DNA of 64,000 bases, from the NCBI RefSeq assembly GCF_020360975.1, contig NW_025408691.1, positions 1 through 64,000 on the forward strand, given 5' to 3'. Both the position numbers and the translations under genes were made by a program. The notes below the pieces were generated by a model. The model ran no database searches and was not told the DNA's origin. It worked only from the letters and a program-made list of their open reading frames with translations. Below, one piece after another: positions 24,059-34,745 of this stretch (the stretch's first letter is position 1; each line of letters starts with the position of its first letter). Source of the stretch: Hirsutella rhossiliensis. Taxonomy: Eukaryota; Ascomycota; Sordariomycetes; Hypocreales; Ophiocordycipitaceae.

Positions 24059-25329
24059 TCACGGCATAGCAGTCACATCCACTATCGACTAGGACGCGTA
24101 TCGGATTGCCTCTGTTGAGCCGTGCGTTAACGAGCACGGGTCGACTATTCATACGCGGCTTGAACGCCTCCCAGTCTTGGACATCTGCCTTCGAAGGCCC
24201 CGGCGCCCGCTTTCGCACCGGGGCTAGTCTTTTCCCATCGGCTCGTCATCCCCATTGGATGTTGCGGCCGACTCCGAATCATCGCTAGCATCCGGCTGCT
24301 TCACCCGGGCGGCTCCTGACCGTTTTTTCTTCGCTTCGCCAGGAAAGACCAAATGAGCTGGGCATTCCGCGACGAGATGACCCTTCCGGCCGCATCGGTA
24401 ACAGCGGCGCTCGTTCTTGGGCGCCGCATCTGCGTTGCGACGTTTCTTCGGCTCGTGACTTGTACGGCTGACATCTGCCATCTTGGTATCTCCGTCTGCG
24501 TCGCGGCCTCGACTATCATGGGTTGCACCACCGCTTCGAAGGGCGTTCCTTTCTCTACATTCTAGACCTGAGGACAGCCTTTGAAGAGATTGGACCCATT
24601 CCGAGTACGTGGAGCGAGTGGGCGCCGCGTAGACAGTTGCCAGTCGCAACCCGGACTCAGGGCGCCCTCCAGGTAGCTGATTTTGACTTCTTCCGCCAGG
24701 TGGCGCCGCCGGAATCAGCGAGTTCTTTCTCGAAGCGAGGGAGCAGTGTCGCAAAGCTTTCCTTGTCTCTTTGCCTCAAGGATCGCAATTTGTCCAGCGC
24801 GCGAGTCCTGGCGTTCGGGTCCCCGTAGCACTCTTCCAAATATTGGAGGTACTGGTCCGGATCTGAGTCTCCACCCTTCCTCCGGCTTCTACATACGCGA
24901 TCGTCATTTGCTGAGGGGCACCCCTAGTCGCGCGTAAATGTAGGCGAACTGGTCCGCCTTATTCCCAATTACCCTTCCGTCTACACGAAGCTTGTTCTTC
25001 ATCTCGCTCAGCCAAGCGCGAAACTTGATCGAACGCCCTCGAATCGCGGTGGGTCTGGGAGAGTCGGCCTAGTCTTCCGCAATGGTGTGTCGACCAAACG
25101 ATTCAGTTCATGCAGAGGTTCCGCTCTGCTCTCCGACTCGGTCCCCAAGAGCGTTGGTCTCGAGGTCGTCAGACTGTCTTGCAGCAGTTGAATCTGCTCG
25201 CGCGTGGCGTCGCGATCGGCATCGCGGTCGGCACGCAAACCTTGCATCTGTTCAGCCATCTGGCTCATCATCTGCATGACGAGCTGGGAGGTTCGCCCGG
25301 GAGCTCCCGTCTGCAAGGGTTGAGTCCAT
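23579..25329 (-). pseudogene. Gypsy gag-protease (decayed, truncated)
   Basis: Gag probably starts at the ATG at 25329 (MDSTLADG); a frame change follows within about ten codons. Recognisable parts are the gag core with PRFEGVRSSFALG (about 25010-25050), a capsid-like zone around 24.9-24.6 kb, the zinc knuckle CYRCGRKGHLVAEC (about 24365-24410), and a retropepsin with active-site DSG (LVDSGCDC, about 24085) and FLGRPWM. Frames are broken at several points. It is a typical fungal gypsy gag-PR order; everything after the protease linker is missing. Confidence 0.7.
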
Positions 25330-25348
25330 CGGTAGTGAGCTCTAGATA

Positions 25349-25581
25349 TGTAAGAGGCTGGCCCGGAGTTTACTCAACAAGCAGGTGCCTATGTGTTGTC
25401 TATCTAGAGCTAAAGAGGAAAGGAAGCTGAACTCGAGGCGAAGCCTCGAGTCCGAGCTTATATCGCCTCTTATAGAATGTTCTCGCACCTGGGCCCGCGA
25501 AGCGGGGCCGGTGTTTCCATCCGAGCATGATCCACCGGACCCGGTACAACCGGGTCCACCTGCCGGGCACAGCCCGTGACA
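25349..25581 (-). repeat. Gypsy 5' LTR
   Basis: On the minus strand the segment begins TGTCACGGGC and ends CTCTTACA, giving TG...CA ends and about 233 bp. It contains a TATA-like GATATAAGC and a short hairpin CTCGAGG/CCTCGAG. The inverted pair TATCTAGAGCT (25401-25411) and AGCTCTAGATA (25338-25348) straddles its inner edge, where the primer-binding site would lie. No second LTR is available for comparison, so the limits are tentative. Confidence 0.55.
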
Positions 25582-25904
25582 AGTGGCGATGTTACTCGTA
25601 ACGCCGCTGTTGCCTGCTAGGCAACCGATACTGCGTAATCACGCGACGGACCTTTCATTTGTGTATAAAGAGCTGCACAACCCCGTGCGTTCGTTCGTTC
25701 ACTTCTTGTTCTTCAGATAATTCTCATTCAATTGCCTGATGCCATCTCTGACCCATGTGGAGCCAAAATGTCTGACACCCCGCATGTCTAAAATAAGCGT
25801 CGATGCTAGTACCTTGTAAGACAGGCAGCAAGAGCACCTAGCCGAGCAGAGTCTCCGCACGTTGGCTTCGGCTTCGCATTCACGCGCAAGGTTATCCACC
25901 TGGC
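25582..25904. other. Gene-free region, possible solo LTR
   Basis: No gene seen. Bases about 25595-25783 start TGTTACTCG and end TCTGACA, with a plus-strand TATAAAG at about 25664, which could be a solo LTR of an unidentified family; no target duplication was found. Confidence 0.25.
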
Positions 25905-26215
25905 AGTTGCCACTAACCGCTAAGTGCCGGCTCGCAAGGCGCCGGTAACGACCACGCCGTTGCCAGTAATCGCTCGGTTGCGAGTTCCTGTCAACCAGGG
26001 GCTGCCAGTAACCTATGGGCGTCGGTTGTCGGTACCTCAAAGGGACCGGTAACCTCCGGGCGCTTAGCCATACGCTGCTAGTAACACCCATGAGAGGTGC
26101 CAGTAACCATTGTGGAGCAGAGTTCGGTCACCAGTACCATGCCCCACCCCTTTCGGTAACACCCACCTTCGGTAGCGCATTAGAAAATATCCCCACCAAA
26201 ACCATCAATTTCACT
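25905..26215. repeat. Left inverted end: GGTAAC/CAGTAAC-rich array of a pogo-like element
   Basis: About ten copies of CAGTAAC, GGTAAC or close variants are spread over 300 bp. The inner edge (about 26130-26215, with TTTCGGTAACACCCACC and GGTAGCGCA) is matched in inverted orientation at 34485-34555. The pair brackets the pogo-like transposase gene at 32.7-34.4 kb and so is taken as the terminal inverted repeats of that element, with hAT and Crypton insertions between. The outermost bases and the TA duplication were not located. Confidence 0.55.
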
Positions 26216-26355
26216 TACACCGATTCCAGCCAGCTTTGAAGATATTCACAAGCCGTCACTTGGAGTAGATAGAGGATTGATTGAATTCTACTTTTCGATG
26301 GTTGAATGTTTGTACAAGGGTCTGTGGCCTGTGCGTACCTTGCACGCGAAATTAC

Positions 26356-26363
26356 CATCCAAC
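26356..26363. repeat. hAT target-site duplication, left
   Basis: CATCCAAC lies directly before the hAT terminus and is repeated exactly at 29258-29265. Confidence 0.92.
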
Positions 26364-29257
26364 CAGGCTTTCTAATCATACGCGTATGGTTTATATAAAC
26401 CATATATTGCCCATATATTGCCAGTAAACCTATACCATACGAGATCAGTCGTATGACCATATATGGCCATACGCGGGGAAAGTTCCTCCGAGGTTACAAT
26501 TTCGGCGAAGAAAGATCATTCGGCGATTGATGGTTGCATGCCAACATCTCCCGAGAAATATATCGGAACTACAGCAACATACTCTGTTGTTCTATTGACG
26601 TTCGGGGAAGATTCCACAATGAAAAAGACCGAAATGACTAACTGCTCTGTGTGTATTCATCGTTACGGTAGAAATGAGTAAAGATCGCGCGACATTACAG
26701 ATCATGCCTCTAATCTCGCCGAAGAAGAACAAAAATCTCAGATCAGTATCGCTCAAGCGGTTCTAGGGTAACCGACGTCACATTGGACGTCACCTCCCAG
26801 AATCCCGCATAGGCAGATCGGAATAAATTGAGCTACTAAAGACCTTGAGATATCCAGTTAGCACCTAACATTCTTCGTCACTCAGGGTTTCATGCCATTA
26901 TTCATCCGGCTTTGTGCCGTTTGCGACTCTGATGACGAGTCCACCCATCTTCCGCGGGCCAGCTGACGATGACAGTTTCGTATCCGCCACAGCCATAGAG
27001 GCCTCTGGGATCCAAGACGCACAAGGCTTAGCATCGTTCGAACCTAGTACCGCGACAACTTCCAAGCGCAAAAGAATGACCACAGCGGATGCCACTTGGC
27101 AACACACACGGAAACCTCAGGATCCGAGCCTGAGCGTTGTGGGCCAAAACGGGATTTGGTGTTCTACTGCAAGTATTGCAATAACCCGTCCTATTCGACT
27201 TACGTCTCTACCACATTTCGCAACCATCTGCTGAAGATACACACGATAGACGTCGCTGGTCTTGAGTCAACCCTGGCCAAGAAAACATGTCATAACCTTC
27301 TGAAAGACGCTTTCAACAAAGCCGGAGAGGTTGATCTTGTCAAGTTTCAGGAAAGAGAAGAGCAGGTTTTGCGAAAGGCAATCAATCCGAAGGCCGCAAT
27401 GGAAGCTTTGGTTCAGCTTGTCACCGTGCGAAACCTCCCATATAACTGCAATACCTGGCCTGAGTTGCATGCTTTGCTCATGGCAGCGAATTCCACTGCG
27501 GAAGGGCTGATCAGCACCTCACATGGCCACATTCAAAAGCTTTGCATGAACTCCTATGCAATCCATAAAGATATCTTACGAAAACGGCTTCAATCTTCGC
27601 CCTCCAAGCTTCACCTCTCTGCCGACGTATGGAGCGCGCCGAATCACAAAGGTTTCTCGGAATATGTGTCCAGTTCATGCAGGACGACCAAAGAAACCCT
27701 TCTCAAGCATTGCTGGCTTTACCTGAGCTTCCTGGCATCGATGGTCCCGGTAGTCACGGTGGAGGTGAACAATGGAAGCTGCTTCAACCAGTCATTGAGG
27801 ACTACGGCATATCAAGTCTGCTAGGTACTTCACAGGAGACAACCACGGTTCCAATGATGTGCTTTGCCGCCTGATGAGCAGCTTTCTAGAGAGTCAAGGC
27901 ATCGCATGGAATGCAAAGCATCGACGGATCCGCTGCCATGGCCATGTGGTCAATCTTTGCGTCCAGGCTTTTCTTTCATGGACAACAAAGAGGCCGTACT
28001 CGAGGCATGTAGACAGATTGAGGAGATGGATGAAGCGCCGTGCGACTTGGACATGATGCAAGGGTGGAAGAAGCGGAAGGAACGTGGCTGGAGCCAACTT
28101 GGTCCGCTCGGCAAGGTGCATAATATTGCGGTTCATATCAGAGCCAACGATTACAGGTACAACACTTTCCGTCAGCGCGCAGGGAAGGTTCTCGGCTCGA
28201 CAACGACACACGCTGGAACTCTTGGTTCCTCCTACTGGATACTGCTCTGAAAAGGAGGAACACGTCAAGTGGTATTAAGACAAACACTACGAGACACTTG
28301 TCAATGACTATCTGGCACCTCGAGACTGGCAAGCCCTTCGAGATATAAGAAACTTCTTGCAGCCATTCTGGAGAATAACACTTACTGAGGGCTATCGCTC
28401 AACACTAGACCGCACGCTCTTCACGATGGATGTCCTTCATAAACACTACCAGCAAGCTAAGAAAGACAAGCTCAATCAACAACTTCTCGGCCCGGTGCTG
28501 ACCAGCTGGCACGTTTTCGACAAATATTATCGGCTTTCTGACGAGACCCCGGCATACGGTGCAGCCCTGATTCTTCATCCGTCTCGAGGAAAGGCTCATA
28601 TTGAGAAAAACTGGCCCAAGTCATGGCATAAAAGAACCTTCGACGCAGTGAGAAAGCTCTGGGAAGAAGAGTACATGGATCTGCCGACAATTTCTGTCAC
28701 GCCTTCCAAGGTTTCAGTACTGCAACAGGACGAGTACGACTTACTCGCACAGGAACTCGATGTCATAGGCAAGGGACCAGACGCAGACGAGTACGAAGCC
28801 TTCACATCGCAGTCGCCTATTCAGATTGACGGTTCACCACTTTCCTGGTGGCATCGTGATGAACACCGTGAACGTTTCCCGGTTGTCCAAGATGGCGATA
28901 GACATACTCTCAATACCCGCCATGTCTGCGGACCCAGAGCGCACATTCTCAGGCGCAAGGCGCACTATCTCTTGGGATCGAATGCTTCTCGGAGCATCGA
29001 CAGTCGAGAGAGGAGAGTGCCTGAAAAGCTGGATCCGCAGCGGCATCACGGCAGGGTTACGAATAGAGGAGGTTGAGCAATACGGGTCCGAGTCGGCCGA
29101 AGAGTGCAGTAATAACACCCTTGGGCACGGGAAGTATGACCCAATGACGTCATTTCTTGTATGGGCAATATATGGTTTAGTTCACCATATGAAAATAAAT
29201 CATACACCATAAACCATACAGGTCCATATGACGTATGGCGTATGGTTAGAAAGCCTG
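26364..29257 (+). mobile_element. hAT DNA transposon (complete ends)
   Basis: The 2894-bp element begins CAGGCTTTCTAATCATACGC and ends with its inverted match (one mismatch in 20), bounded by the perfect 8-bp duplication CATCCAAC, the hallmark length for hAT. Subterminal regions repeat ACCATATATTGCCCATA-type motifs. The transposase is on the plus strand and broken by frameshifts and at least one stop, so this copy could move only if supplied with transposase in trans. Confidence 0.93.
26914..29212 (+). pseudogene. hAT transposase (decayed)
   Basis: The enzyme cuts and joins hAT ends with an RNase H-like fold. Pieces in order: an N-terminal part from 26914 that shifts frame near 27115; a BED-type zinc finger (FYCKYC...HLLKIH, about 27160-27245); the first catalytic zone (HKGFLGICVQFMQ, then YFTGDNHGSND near 27830-27860, with a frame change near 27650); HGHVVNLCVQAF (about 27940); a tryptophan-rich C-terminal zone (28357-28760); and the hAT dimerisation domain (IPAMSADPERTFSGARRT, about 28910-28970, then LKSWIRSG). 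A stop interrupts the frame near 28277. The family call is secure; the copy is inactive. Confidence 0.88.
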
Positions 29258-29265
29258 CATCCAAC
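29258..29265. repeat. hAT target-site duplication, right
   Basis: CATCCAAC follows the right terminus CAGG-type end and equals 26356-26363. Confidence 0.92.
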
Positions 29266-29668
29266 CCCCTAATCTCCTTCCGCCTCCTGACGATGATTCT
29301 TCTCGTTATTCCTCCACCACATGACCAAAATTACCTTAAAGCGGCCTCGGAGTATTTATACGGAGGATATTATGCCTAATGCGATAATTGGTGTCACAGG
29401 TCCCGGGGCCGGCTGACCGGTCATCCGGTAATCGGATTACCGCCCCGCCCCACGCAAAACCATGTCGTTTTCGAAGGCCCGGCCCTGCGGGGCTGGCGTT
29501 TTCTTAGTCGGATTACCGCCATCGGACGGCAAAATCGAAGGTCCACGCCCGCGGGCCCTGCGCGAGACCTTCGATTTCGGTCTCGCTCACGCGCGTTGCG
29601 CTCCACCTCCTCCCACCTCCTCCACCACCTCCTCCATTGCCACCGTCGCGACGGCGACCGCCTGCACC
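29266..29668. other. Gene-free flank between hAT and Crypton gene
   Basis: GC-rich DNA with repeated GGTAATCGGATTACCG-like motifs (29425-29450, 29508-29520) and the inverted pair AAAATCGAAGGTC (29531-) and GACCTTCGATTT. Similar GGTAATC motifs sit at 32655-32690 beyond the Crypton gene, so these may mark the limits of the Crypton insertion or remnants of the host element. Confidence 0.35.
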
Positions 29669-32297
29669 ATGTCGAACGCGATAGAGGATCCCCGGGTCAG
29701 GGCGGCCATTGAGCACTACCTGTTAGATCTGGAGAACACCCAGCCGAAGAATACGAAGCGAAATTATCGTCCCAAGCAGGAAGAATGGAAGGCAAGCCCG
29801 CATGCGCGCCCTGCAATCTTCATGTAGATCCATGCATTGACTGCCTCACAGGAGTGGTGTCAAGCCAACTGGCCTGCGATCCCGGACGTTTGGCCGGCCT
29901 CGGTACCACAGGGCCAACAGCTACCGGGAGACCTGGTCGATGAAGGAAAGCTCTTGCTCTTCATGAAGGAGGTAGTGGCATCACGTCCTCCAAAGAAAGG
30001 AAAGAGGGTCGCCGATGAAAGAAAACGACACCTCGAGGCTCAGGAAGCCAAGAGGGCCGTGAAAGACGCAGAGCACCATCAGGTAACAGATGTTGATCAC
30101 GGGATGTGGTCGTCGGACTGAGCCAGCCCATCATACTAACACCCAGCTTCCCCAGCAGATACCATCGTTGTAGGCGGCGGAGGTAGCGAATACGAGTCAG
30201 ACTCCGACTTGGAGTTGTATGAGTCCACGCTCAAACTACAGTATAATACTGTACGGGGCTACGTCTCGGCCATACAGAAGCTTTACGACGAGCAGAAGAG
30301 CCGGGAGTCAATCCTGCGGCCCGGCCACAGGAGTGGCACTGAAGGCGCTCAAACGCAGCATTCTTGCAACGACTTGGAGCCGGAAGAGGAAGGAATACAT
30401 GGACAGGGAGTTGGAACTCTGAGAGATGTGTATGCGCCGGCGCAGATACCCGACCACACCAACGTGGCATGGTCCGAGAGAGAGATCGCCTGCGCCCTGA
30501 GGACGCAGGTGGACTTTCTGCTCGGGAACCACATGCTGCTGCGGTCCGGCAACCGCCTGCCGATGGAGTTGGCAGACTGCTTTCCCTGGACTTACCCAAC
30601 GAGGGCTTCAAGGCCCAGGGGTATACCACGAAGGCGCTGGTTGTCGTGATGAACTGTGGAAGACCAACCAGCACGGCCGCATGGAGTATGGATCTGCTTT
30701 GCGGCATCGAGATCCGCGATCTTGTCTCATCGGCGCCCTCGCGTTCTGGCTTTTCTGGCGCTGGCAGGTAGAAAAGGCGGAAAGGTTTCCGTCTTCCAAA
30801 GAAGCGAAGACTGGTATGAAACGAAGGTGCTCCGCCGATCGGCGAAGGAGCCTCAAGGTAAGCGTGATGGCATTCACCGGAATCCCATAACTCAGAGGGT
30901 GCATCGACCCTTTCACTCACCGAATATACAGCTCCGTTGTCGGGCCAGACTGCCCGAGAATGGACGTCCAGGTTCTACAAGAAGGCCGGCATCAAGGTCT
31001 CCAAGGTCAGCCACGCGCCTAGAGTGGCCGCGACGCAAAACGCCGACATGGCCGGAGTGGATGAAGGCCAGGCATGTCATCTGCCCTAGGCAAGCCGCCA
31101 ACCCCTGGCCTGGGCTGACCTGAACTATACAGATCCGCCGAGCCGGTCGTTGGAATAACGGAGACCAAATGACCGGCTGCTATCTGACTTCCTGCCTTTC
31201 GAATTCATGAGGGCCGTGGCCGACTTTGACCCTGAATGGTCGGGGTCTTATTTCGTGCCCGGGCCACCGTGAGGCCGCCTGTGGTGCTACTCGTGCAGGT
31301 CTGGCCTCAACTCGACAAATGGAAAGAGGCCCACAGTAGCCCTTTCTCAGATCTCGGGTGGAGCAGAACATGGCCGCCGGCGCCTTCTTGGAACTCCTGG
31401 AGTGGCTTCGAGAGGTGCTCCTGCAGGACGCTGTCTTCCTTCGCGAGTCCTACCCCGACCATCCTATCTTTCAGGATCCGGTCTTCTTGCCCTGAGTTTG
31501 AAGCGTTCGCCAGCAAAGTTCAAGACACATGCACACGGGACCACGAAGACAGCCATACCACGGTCATTCAAAAGCGATCCCGGTGGTTGCGGAGAAGCTG
31601 CGCACAGTACTGACTCAACAGGTCGCAGCCGAGCAGTTAGCTGAGCGAAGACATCTAGACCTTTGGGGCTTCTTACGAACTATGCACAAAGTTGGATGAG
31701 TTTGCGCAGGCCACCTACACCGTCACCTTCAGCCCCGGCCAAGGTGCTGCAGGTCAACATGCGGAGATCGCGGAGCTCATCAACAGAGGCGCCGCGCTCC
31801 ACGAGAGACGGTCCTCAGGTCCGAGATAGGCCCTTCGCAAGCGGGCGGTCCGACATACGCTCCGCTCTCTAGAGCAGCAGCAGGGAATGGTGCAAGCGGG
31901 CCAGGGCAAGCCCCCAGGAAGAGCGCATGGCGAGCCGCCTGGGCCGCGCGAACCTCCGAGCTTCAAGCTCCCCGTTCTGTCAAATCTGTACAGGAGCTGC
32001 TGCGTCTCTGGCGGCAGGGCTGGGGCGAAATGCCTTCTGTGGATTCTCTGAGCGAGACTGGGGTGCTCGATGGCGGCCATCTGCAGAGAAGAATTACCTT
32101 TCCACGCGCAAGATCATCGTCGATGAGGTTCGGAGGCGGGCCCAGTCGGACGGCTTAACTGAAGATATCGTGGCGAGGCAAATGGACGAAGAACGTGGAC
32201 CCAGCTCTTGGATAAGTTGTTCAAGGCCATCCGAAAGGACAGGCAAGGCGAAAAAGGGACACAAACGTGCGTCGGGGCAATTCAACGTCGGTGGTAG
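29669..32297 (+). pseudogene. Crypton-type tyrosine recombinase (Ndc10-II/GCR1_C), decayed
   Basis: Cryptons move by a tyrosine recombinase without terminal repeats. The start is the ATG at 29669 (MSNAIEDPRVRAAIEHYLLD). A GC-AG intron at 29792-29851 restores EEWK to EWCQANW. A second intron probably begins at GTAACA near 30084 and ends near 30160. The N-terminal helical domain includes YNTVRGYVSAIQKLYDEQKS. The catalytic region has LRHRDP (Arg) near 30690, ALAFWLFWRWQV, HAPR (His-x-x-Arg box) near 31010, and CYLTSLPFEFMRAV near 31170-31220, which holds a likely nucleophile Tyr. The C-terminal GCR1_C-like DNA-binding part has RKIIVDEVRRRA and a final FKAIRKDRQ (stop 32297). Several frameshifts break it. 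Confidence 0.78.
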
Positions 32298-32741
32298 CGA
32301 AAAGTCGATGGCGCAGTGATTTTGAACACCCGTCTGATAGAATGACGAGGACCTTGGCGGCGAAAGTGCCCCAGGCCGTCAGGGCTGCGTCGCTACAGTC
32401 AGCGGTAGTGGCCTGTAGACAGGGTATGCATCCGCTAAGCGCCGCTGTAGCTCCAGTGCGTCAAGGCTAGAAAATGCTTCAAATCACCGCAACCTCGCAA
32501 CCGACAGGATGTAGGACCTTAGACAGGGTGCATTCTGATCGCACAAACGCAGGCTATCCAGTCGAACTGGTTTTCTCGTCGTCGGTCCCGGCTTTCGCGC
32601 TTTATGGCGCTCCGAAGATGACATCAACCCGTCAGAGGTGATGTCAAGGGCAAGCGGTAATCGGCGGTAATCTGCGGGTAATCCGCTGACCGCCCACCAA
32701 AGCCGGACCTGTGACATCCACTTGATGTCACAAAAAACGGC
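32298..32741. other. Gene-free region before the pogo-like gene
   Basis: No gene seen. It contains GGTAATCGGCGGTAATC-type repeats (32655-32690) and an imperfect palindrome around TGACATCCACTTGATGTCA (32711-32730). The N-terminal codons of the pogo-like transposase are expected here or upstream but no in-frame ATG was found. Confidence 0.35.
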
Positions 32742-33185
32742 TTGTCGCAGTACCGCGCCGCCCAAAAGTATGACATACCTCAGCAGTCTATTTCCGACAG
32801 ACTCAAAGGCCAGGTAGCCCTGGCTGATCAGATCCAGCCTCGTCAACTCTTGAGTAAGTCTCAGGAAGCTCTTCTGGTGTTCTGGATCCTCCGTCAAGAG
32901 TCTCTCGGCTATGCTCCATCCCACAGTCAGATCCGCGCATGTGTGAGGCTCTTATGAAGCAACTGAACAACGAGCGGACAGTGGGGCGCAACTGGGTCTC
33001 TAAATTCATCAATCGCCATCCGGACATCAAGAACAAGCGTGGGAGACGTCAGGAAGCTAACCGATTTAATGCTTTTACGCCTCGGGCGGTTCACTGGTTC
33101 TTCGATATCAGGGAAAAGGAGTATGGATGGATTAAACCAGAAAATACCGTGAATGTTGACGAAGGCGGTATTATGTCTGGCTTTG

Positions 33186-33238
33186 GTGAGTATTTGGCTT
33201 GTCTTTCATTACTTTTACTAACCAGACTCTTTTGCCAG
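33186..33238 (+). other. Intron 1 of the pogo-like transposase
   Basis: Donor GTGAGT, branch site TTTTACTAAC and acceptor TTTGCCAG. Removal joins SGFG to LDSLVVG with the Gly codon split G|GT. Confidence 0.8.
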
Positions 33239-33579
33239 GTTTGGATAGTCTTGTGGTTGGGAGTGCAGACCCAAAACGGAAGGCCCTTCTGAAAGGGCCA
33301 CAGTCCCGCAACTGGACCTCATTTATTGAAGCTATCACCGCGGACGGCCGTGTCCTTACCCCTGGCATTATCTTTAAGGGCAAAGAACTTCAGAAACAGT
33401 GGTTCTTGACGGAATTCGGCAAAATAGCCGACTGGCATTACATAACGTCGCCCAACGGATGGACGGACAACCATATCGCTATTGAGTGGCTTGAGAGGGT
33501 CTATTTGCCCCAGACGCGACCAGCCGATGCCTCAGATGCTAGACTGATCATATTAGATGGACATGGAAGTCATGCAACG

Positions 33580-33628
33580 GTGCATTTCTTTATCCACCTC
33601 TGTAGGAATTACCGTTAACCGGGACCAG
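33580..33628 (+). other. Intron 2 of the pogo-like transposase
   Basis: Starts GTGCAT and ends GACCAG, with GTTAACC as likely branch site. Removal turns two separate frames into one reading HGSHAT-DAWMATCFLNN, which fits the family between the second and third catalytic Asp. Confidence 0.75.
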
Positions 33629-34484
33629 GATGCATGGATGGCCACATGCTTTTTGAACAACGTTTATTGCTGTTACCTTCCTGCCCACTGCTCTCATGGC
33701 CTCCAGCCGTTAGATAACGGTGTATTCAATGCCTCCAAGGCAGCTTACCGGAAAGAACTTCAGAAATTGACCTGTTTGACCGATTCTGCGCCTGTTCATA
33801 AGGTCAATTTTATACGGGCATATGCTAAAGCGCGCGAGGTTGGAATGACGGCAAAGAATATATTGTCCGGCTGGAGGGTCACTGGGAATTGGCCGATCTC
33901 ACGATCCAAGGCATTGCGGCATCCAGAAATTCACGCAGACATTGTAGAGACGTCTCCAAAGTCCGCGCCATTTTGGGTTCTGATGATACGCCAAGAAACA
34001 GCCGCCAGATTCGCGATTTCGGAAAGAACAAGACTCCTGGCACCCGGAGACGATACGCCGTGATAGCTAGAGGCTTTGAAGCCAAGAACAGACGCTTGCC
34101 GAGCACAGCAACAGAATCGCGAAGCTAGAGGAAGAAGTGGCCCGGCTGCAGAGAGGCAAGAAGAGGAGAGCAATTCCGAACCCGAACAGACGGTTCATGA
34201 CTCTCAGTGAAGCTTTGGTGGCTGAGGAAGCCATTCCCAAATTAAAAGCCAAGAGATAGCCGTTGTGCTGAATTCTGACACAGAGGAGGAGGCGGTCTCA
34301 GAGGTGGAGACAGCTTCAGTGATCGAAGTCAAGGTGGCACCTGAAGCCCTTCCAGTCACCACCAGATCCGGGCGAATGGTAAAAAGCGCCGGTACATATA
34401 AGAGCGTCCATTTCTCTACGGAATGATATTTTTTGTGTTTATAATGTTAAGTTCTGATCATATTTCATGTAGTTCAAATGGTAG

Positions 34485-34745
34485 ACTTTTGGTGGAGAAT
34501 TTTTCAATTGCGCTACCGAAAGGTGGGTGTTACCGAAAGGGGGCATGGTAACCAGTGTGACGTTGGGCGCCTGGGATTACTGGTTACCCAAGGTCAGCAA
34601 TCTACAGGCGCCAGTCACCTTTAGGCTCTTGTTCCTGGTCGCTAGGTGCTGCTGGTAACCGCCCAGCCACAGTGCCAGCAACCATTCATGCGTTGTTGCT
34701 GGAATCTCGTAGTGGCCAGTAACCGTGCGTTCGCAGTTATCGCTC
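34485..34745. repeat. Right inverted end of the pogo-like element
   Basis: Inverted match of 26130-26215: GCGCTACC, GGTGGGTGTTACCGAAAG and TTGGTGGAGAATTTTT are the reverse complement of the left motif. Outward follow several CAGTAAC/GGTAAC variants (to about 34725). It lies 60 bp beyond the transposase tail, as expected for a terminal repeat. Confidence 0.6.

Larger units (their letters stand above)
23579..25581 (-). mobile_element. Ty3/gypsy retrotransposon, 5' part only
   Basis: Read leftward, this contains a 5' LTR (25581-25349), gag, a CCHC knuckle and a retropepsin. Reverse transcriptase, RNase H, integrase and 3' LTR are absent: the sequence passes directly into the helicase of Helitron copy C. 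No target duplication can be tested because one end is lost. Confidence 0.75.
32742..34426 (+). pseudogene. Pogo-like DDE transposase (near-intact core, two introns)
   Basis: Pogo transposases of the Tc1/mariner group cut and paste at TA. From 32742: an HTH part (GLSQYRAAQKYDIPQQSI), then a CENP-B-like domain (VGRNWVSKFINRHP); a 1-nt frame change lies near 32947. The catalytic DDE domain follows: first Asp in NVDEGG, second in LIILDGHGSH, third in LQPLDNGVF. Two introns restore the frame: 33186-33238 (GTGAGT, branch TACTAAC, CAG) and 33580-33628 (GTGCAT...CAG). The C-terminal coiled coil and acidic tail are readable after frame changes near 33945, 34090 and 34255, ending at 34426. No start ATG remains. 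Apart from these indels the catalytic core looks intact. Confidence 0.85.

Noticed and set aside
25595..25783. Possible solo LTR (TGTTACTCG to TCTGACA, with TATAAAG)
   Set aside because: No target duplication, no second copy and no family match visible; kept only as a note in the spacer entry.
26364..32297. hAT and Crypton as one composite element
   Set aside because: The hAT element has its own exact ends and 8-bp duplication, and the Crypton gene lies wholly outside them; they are separate insertions.
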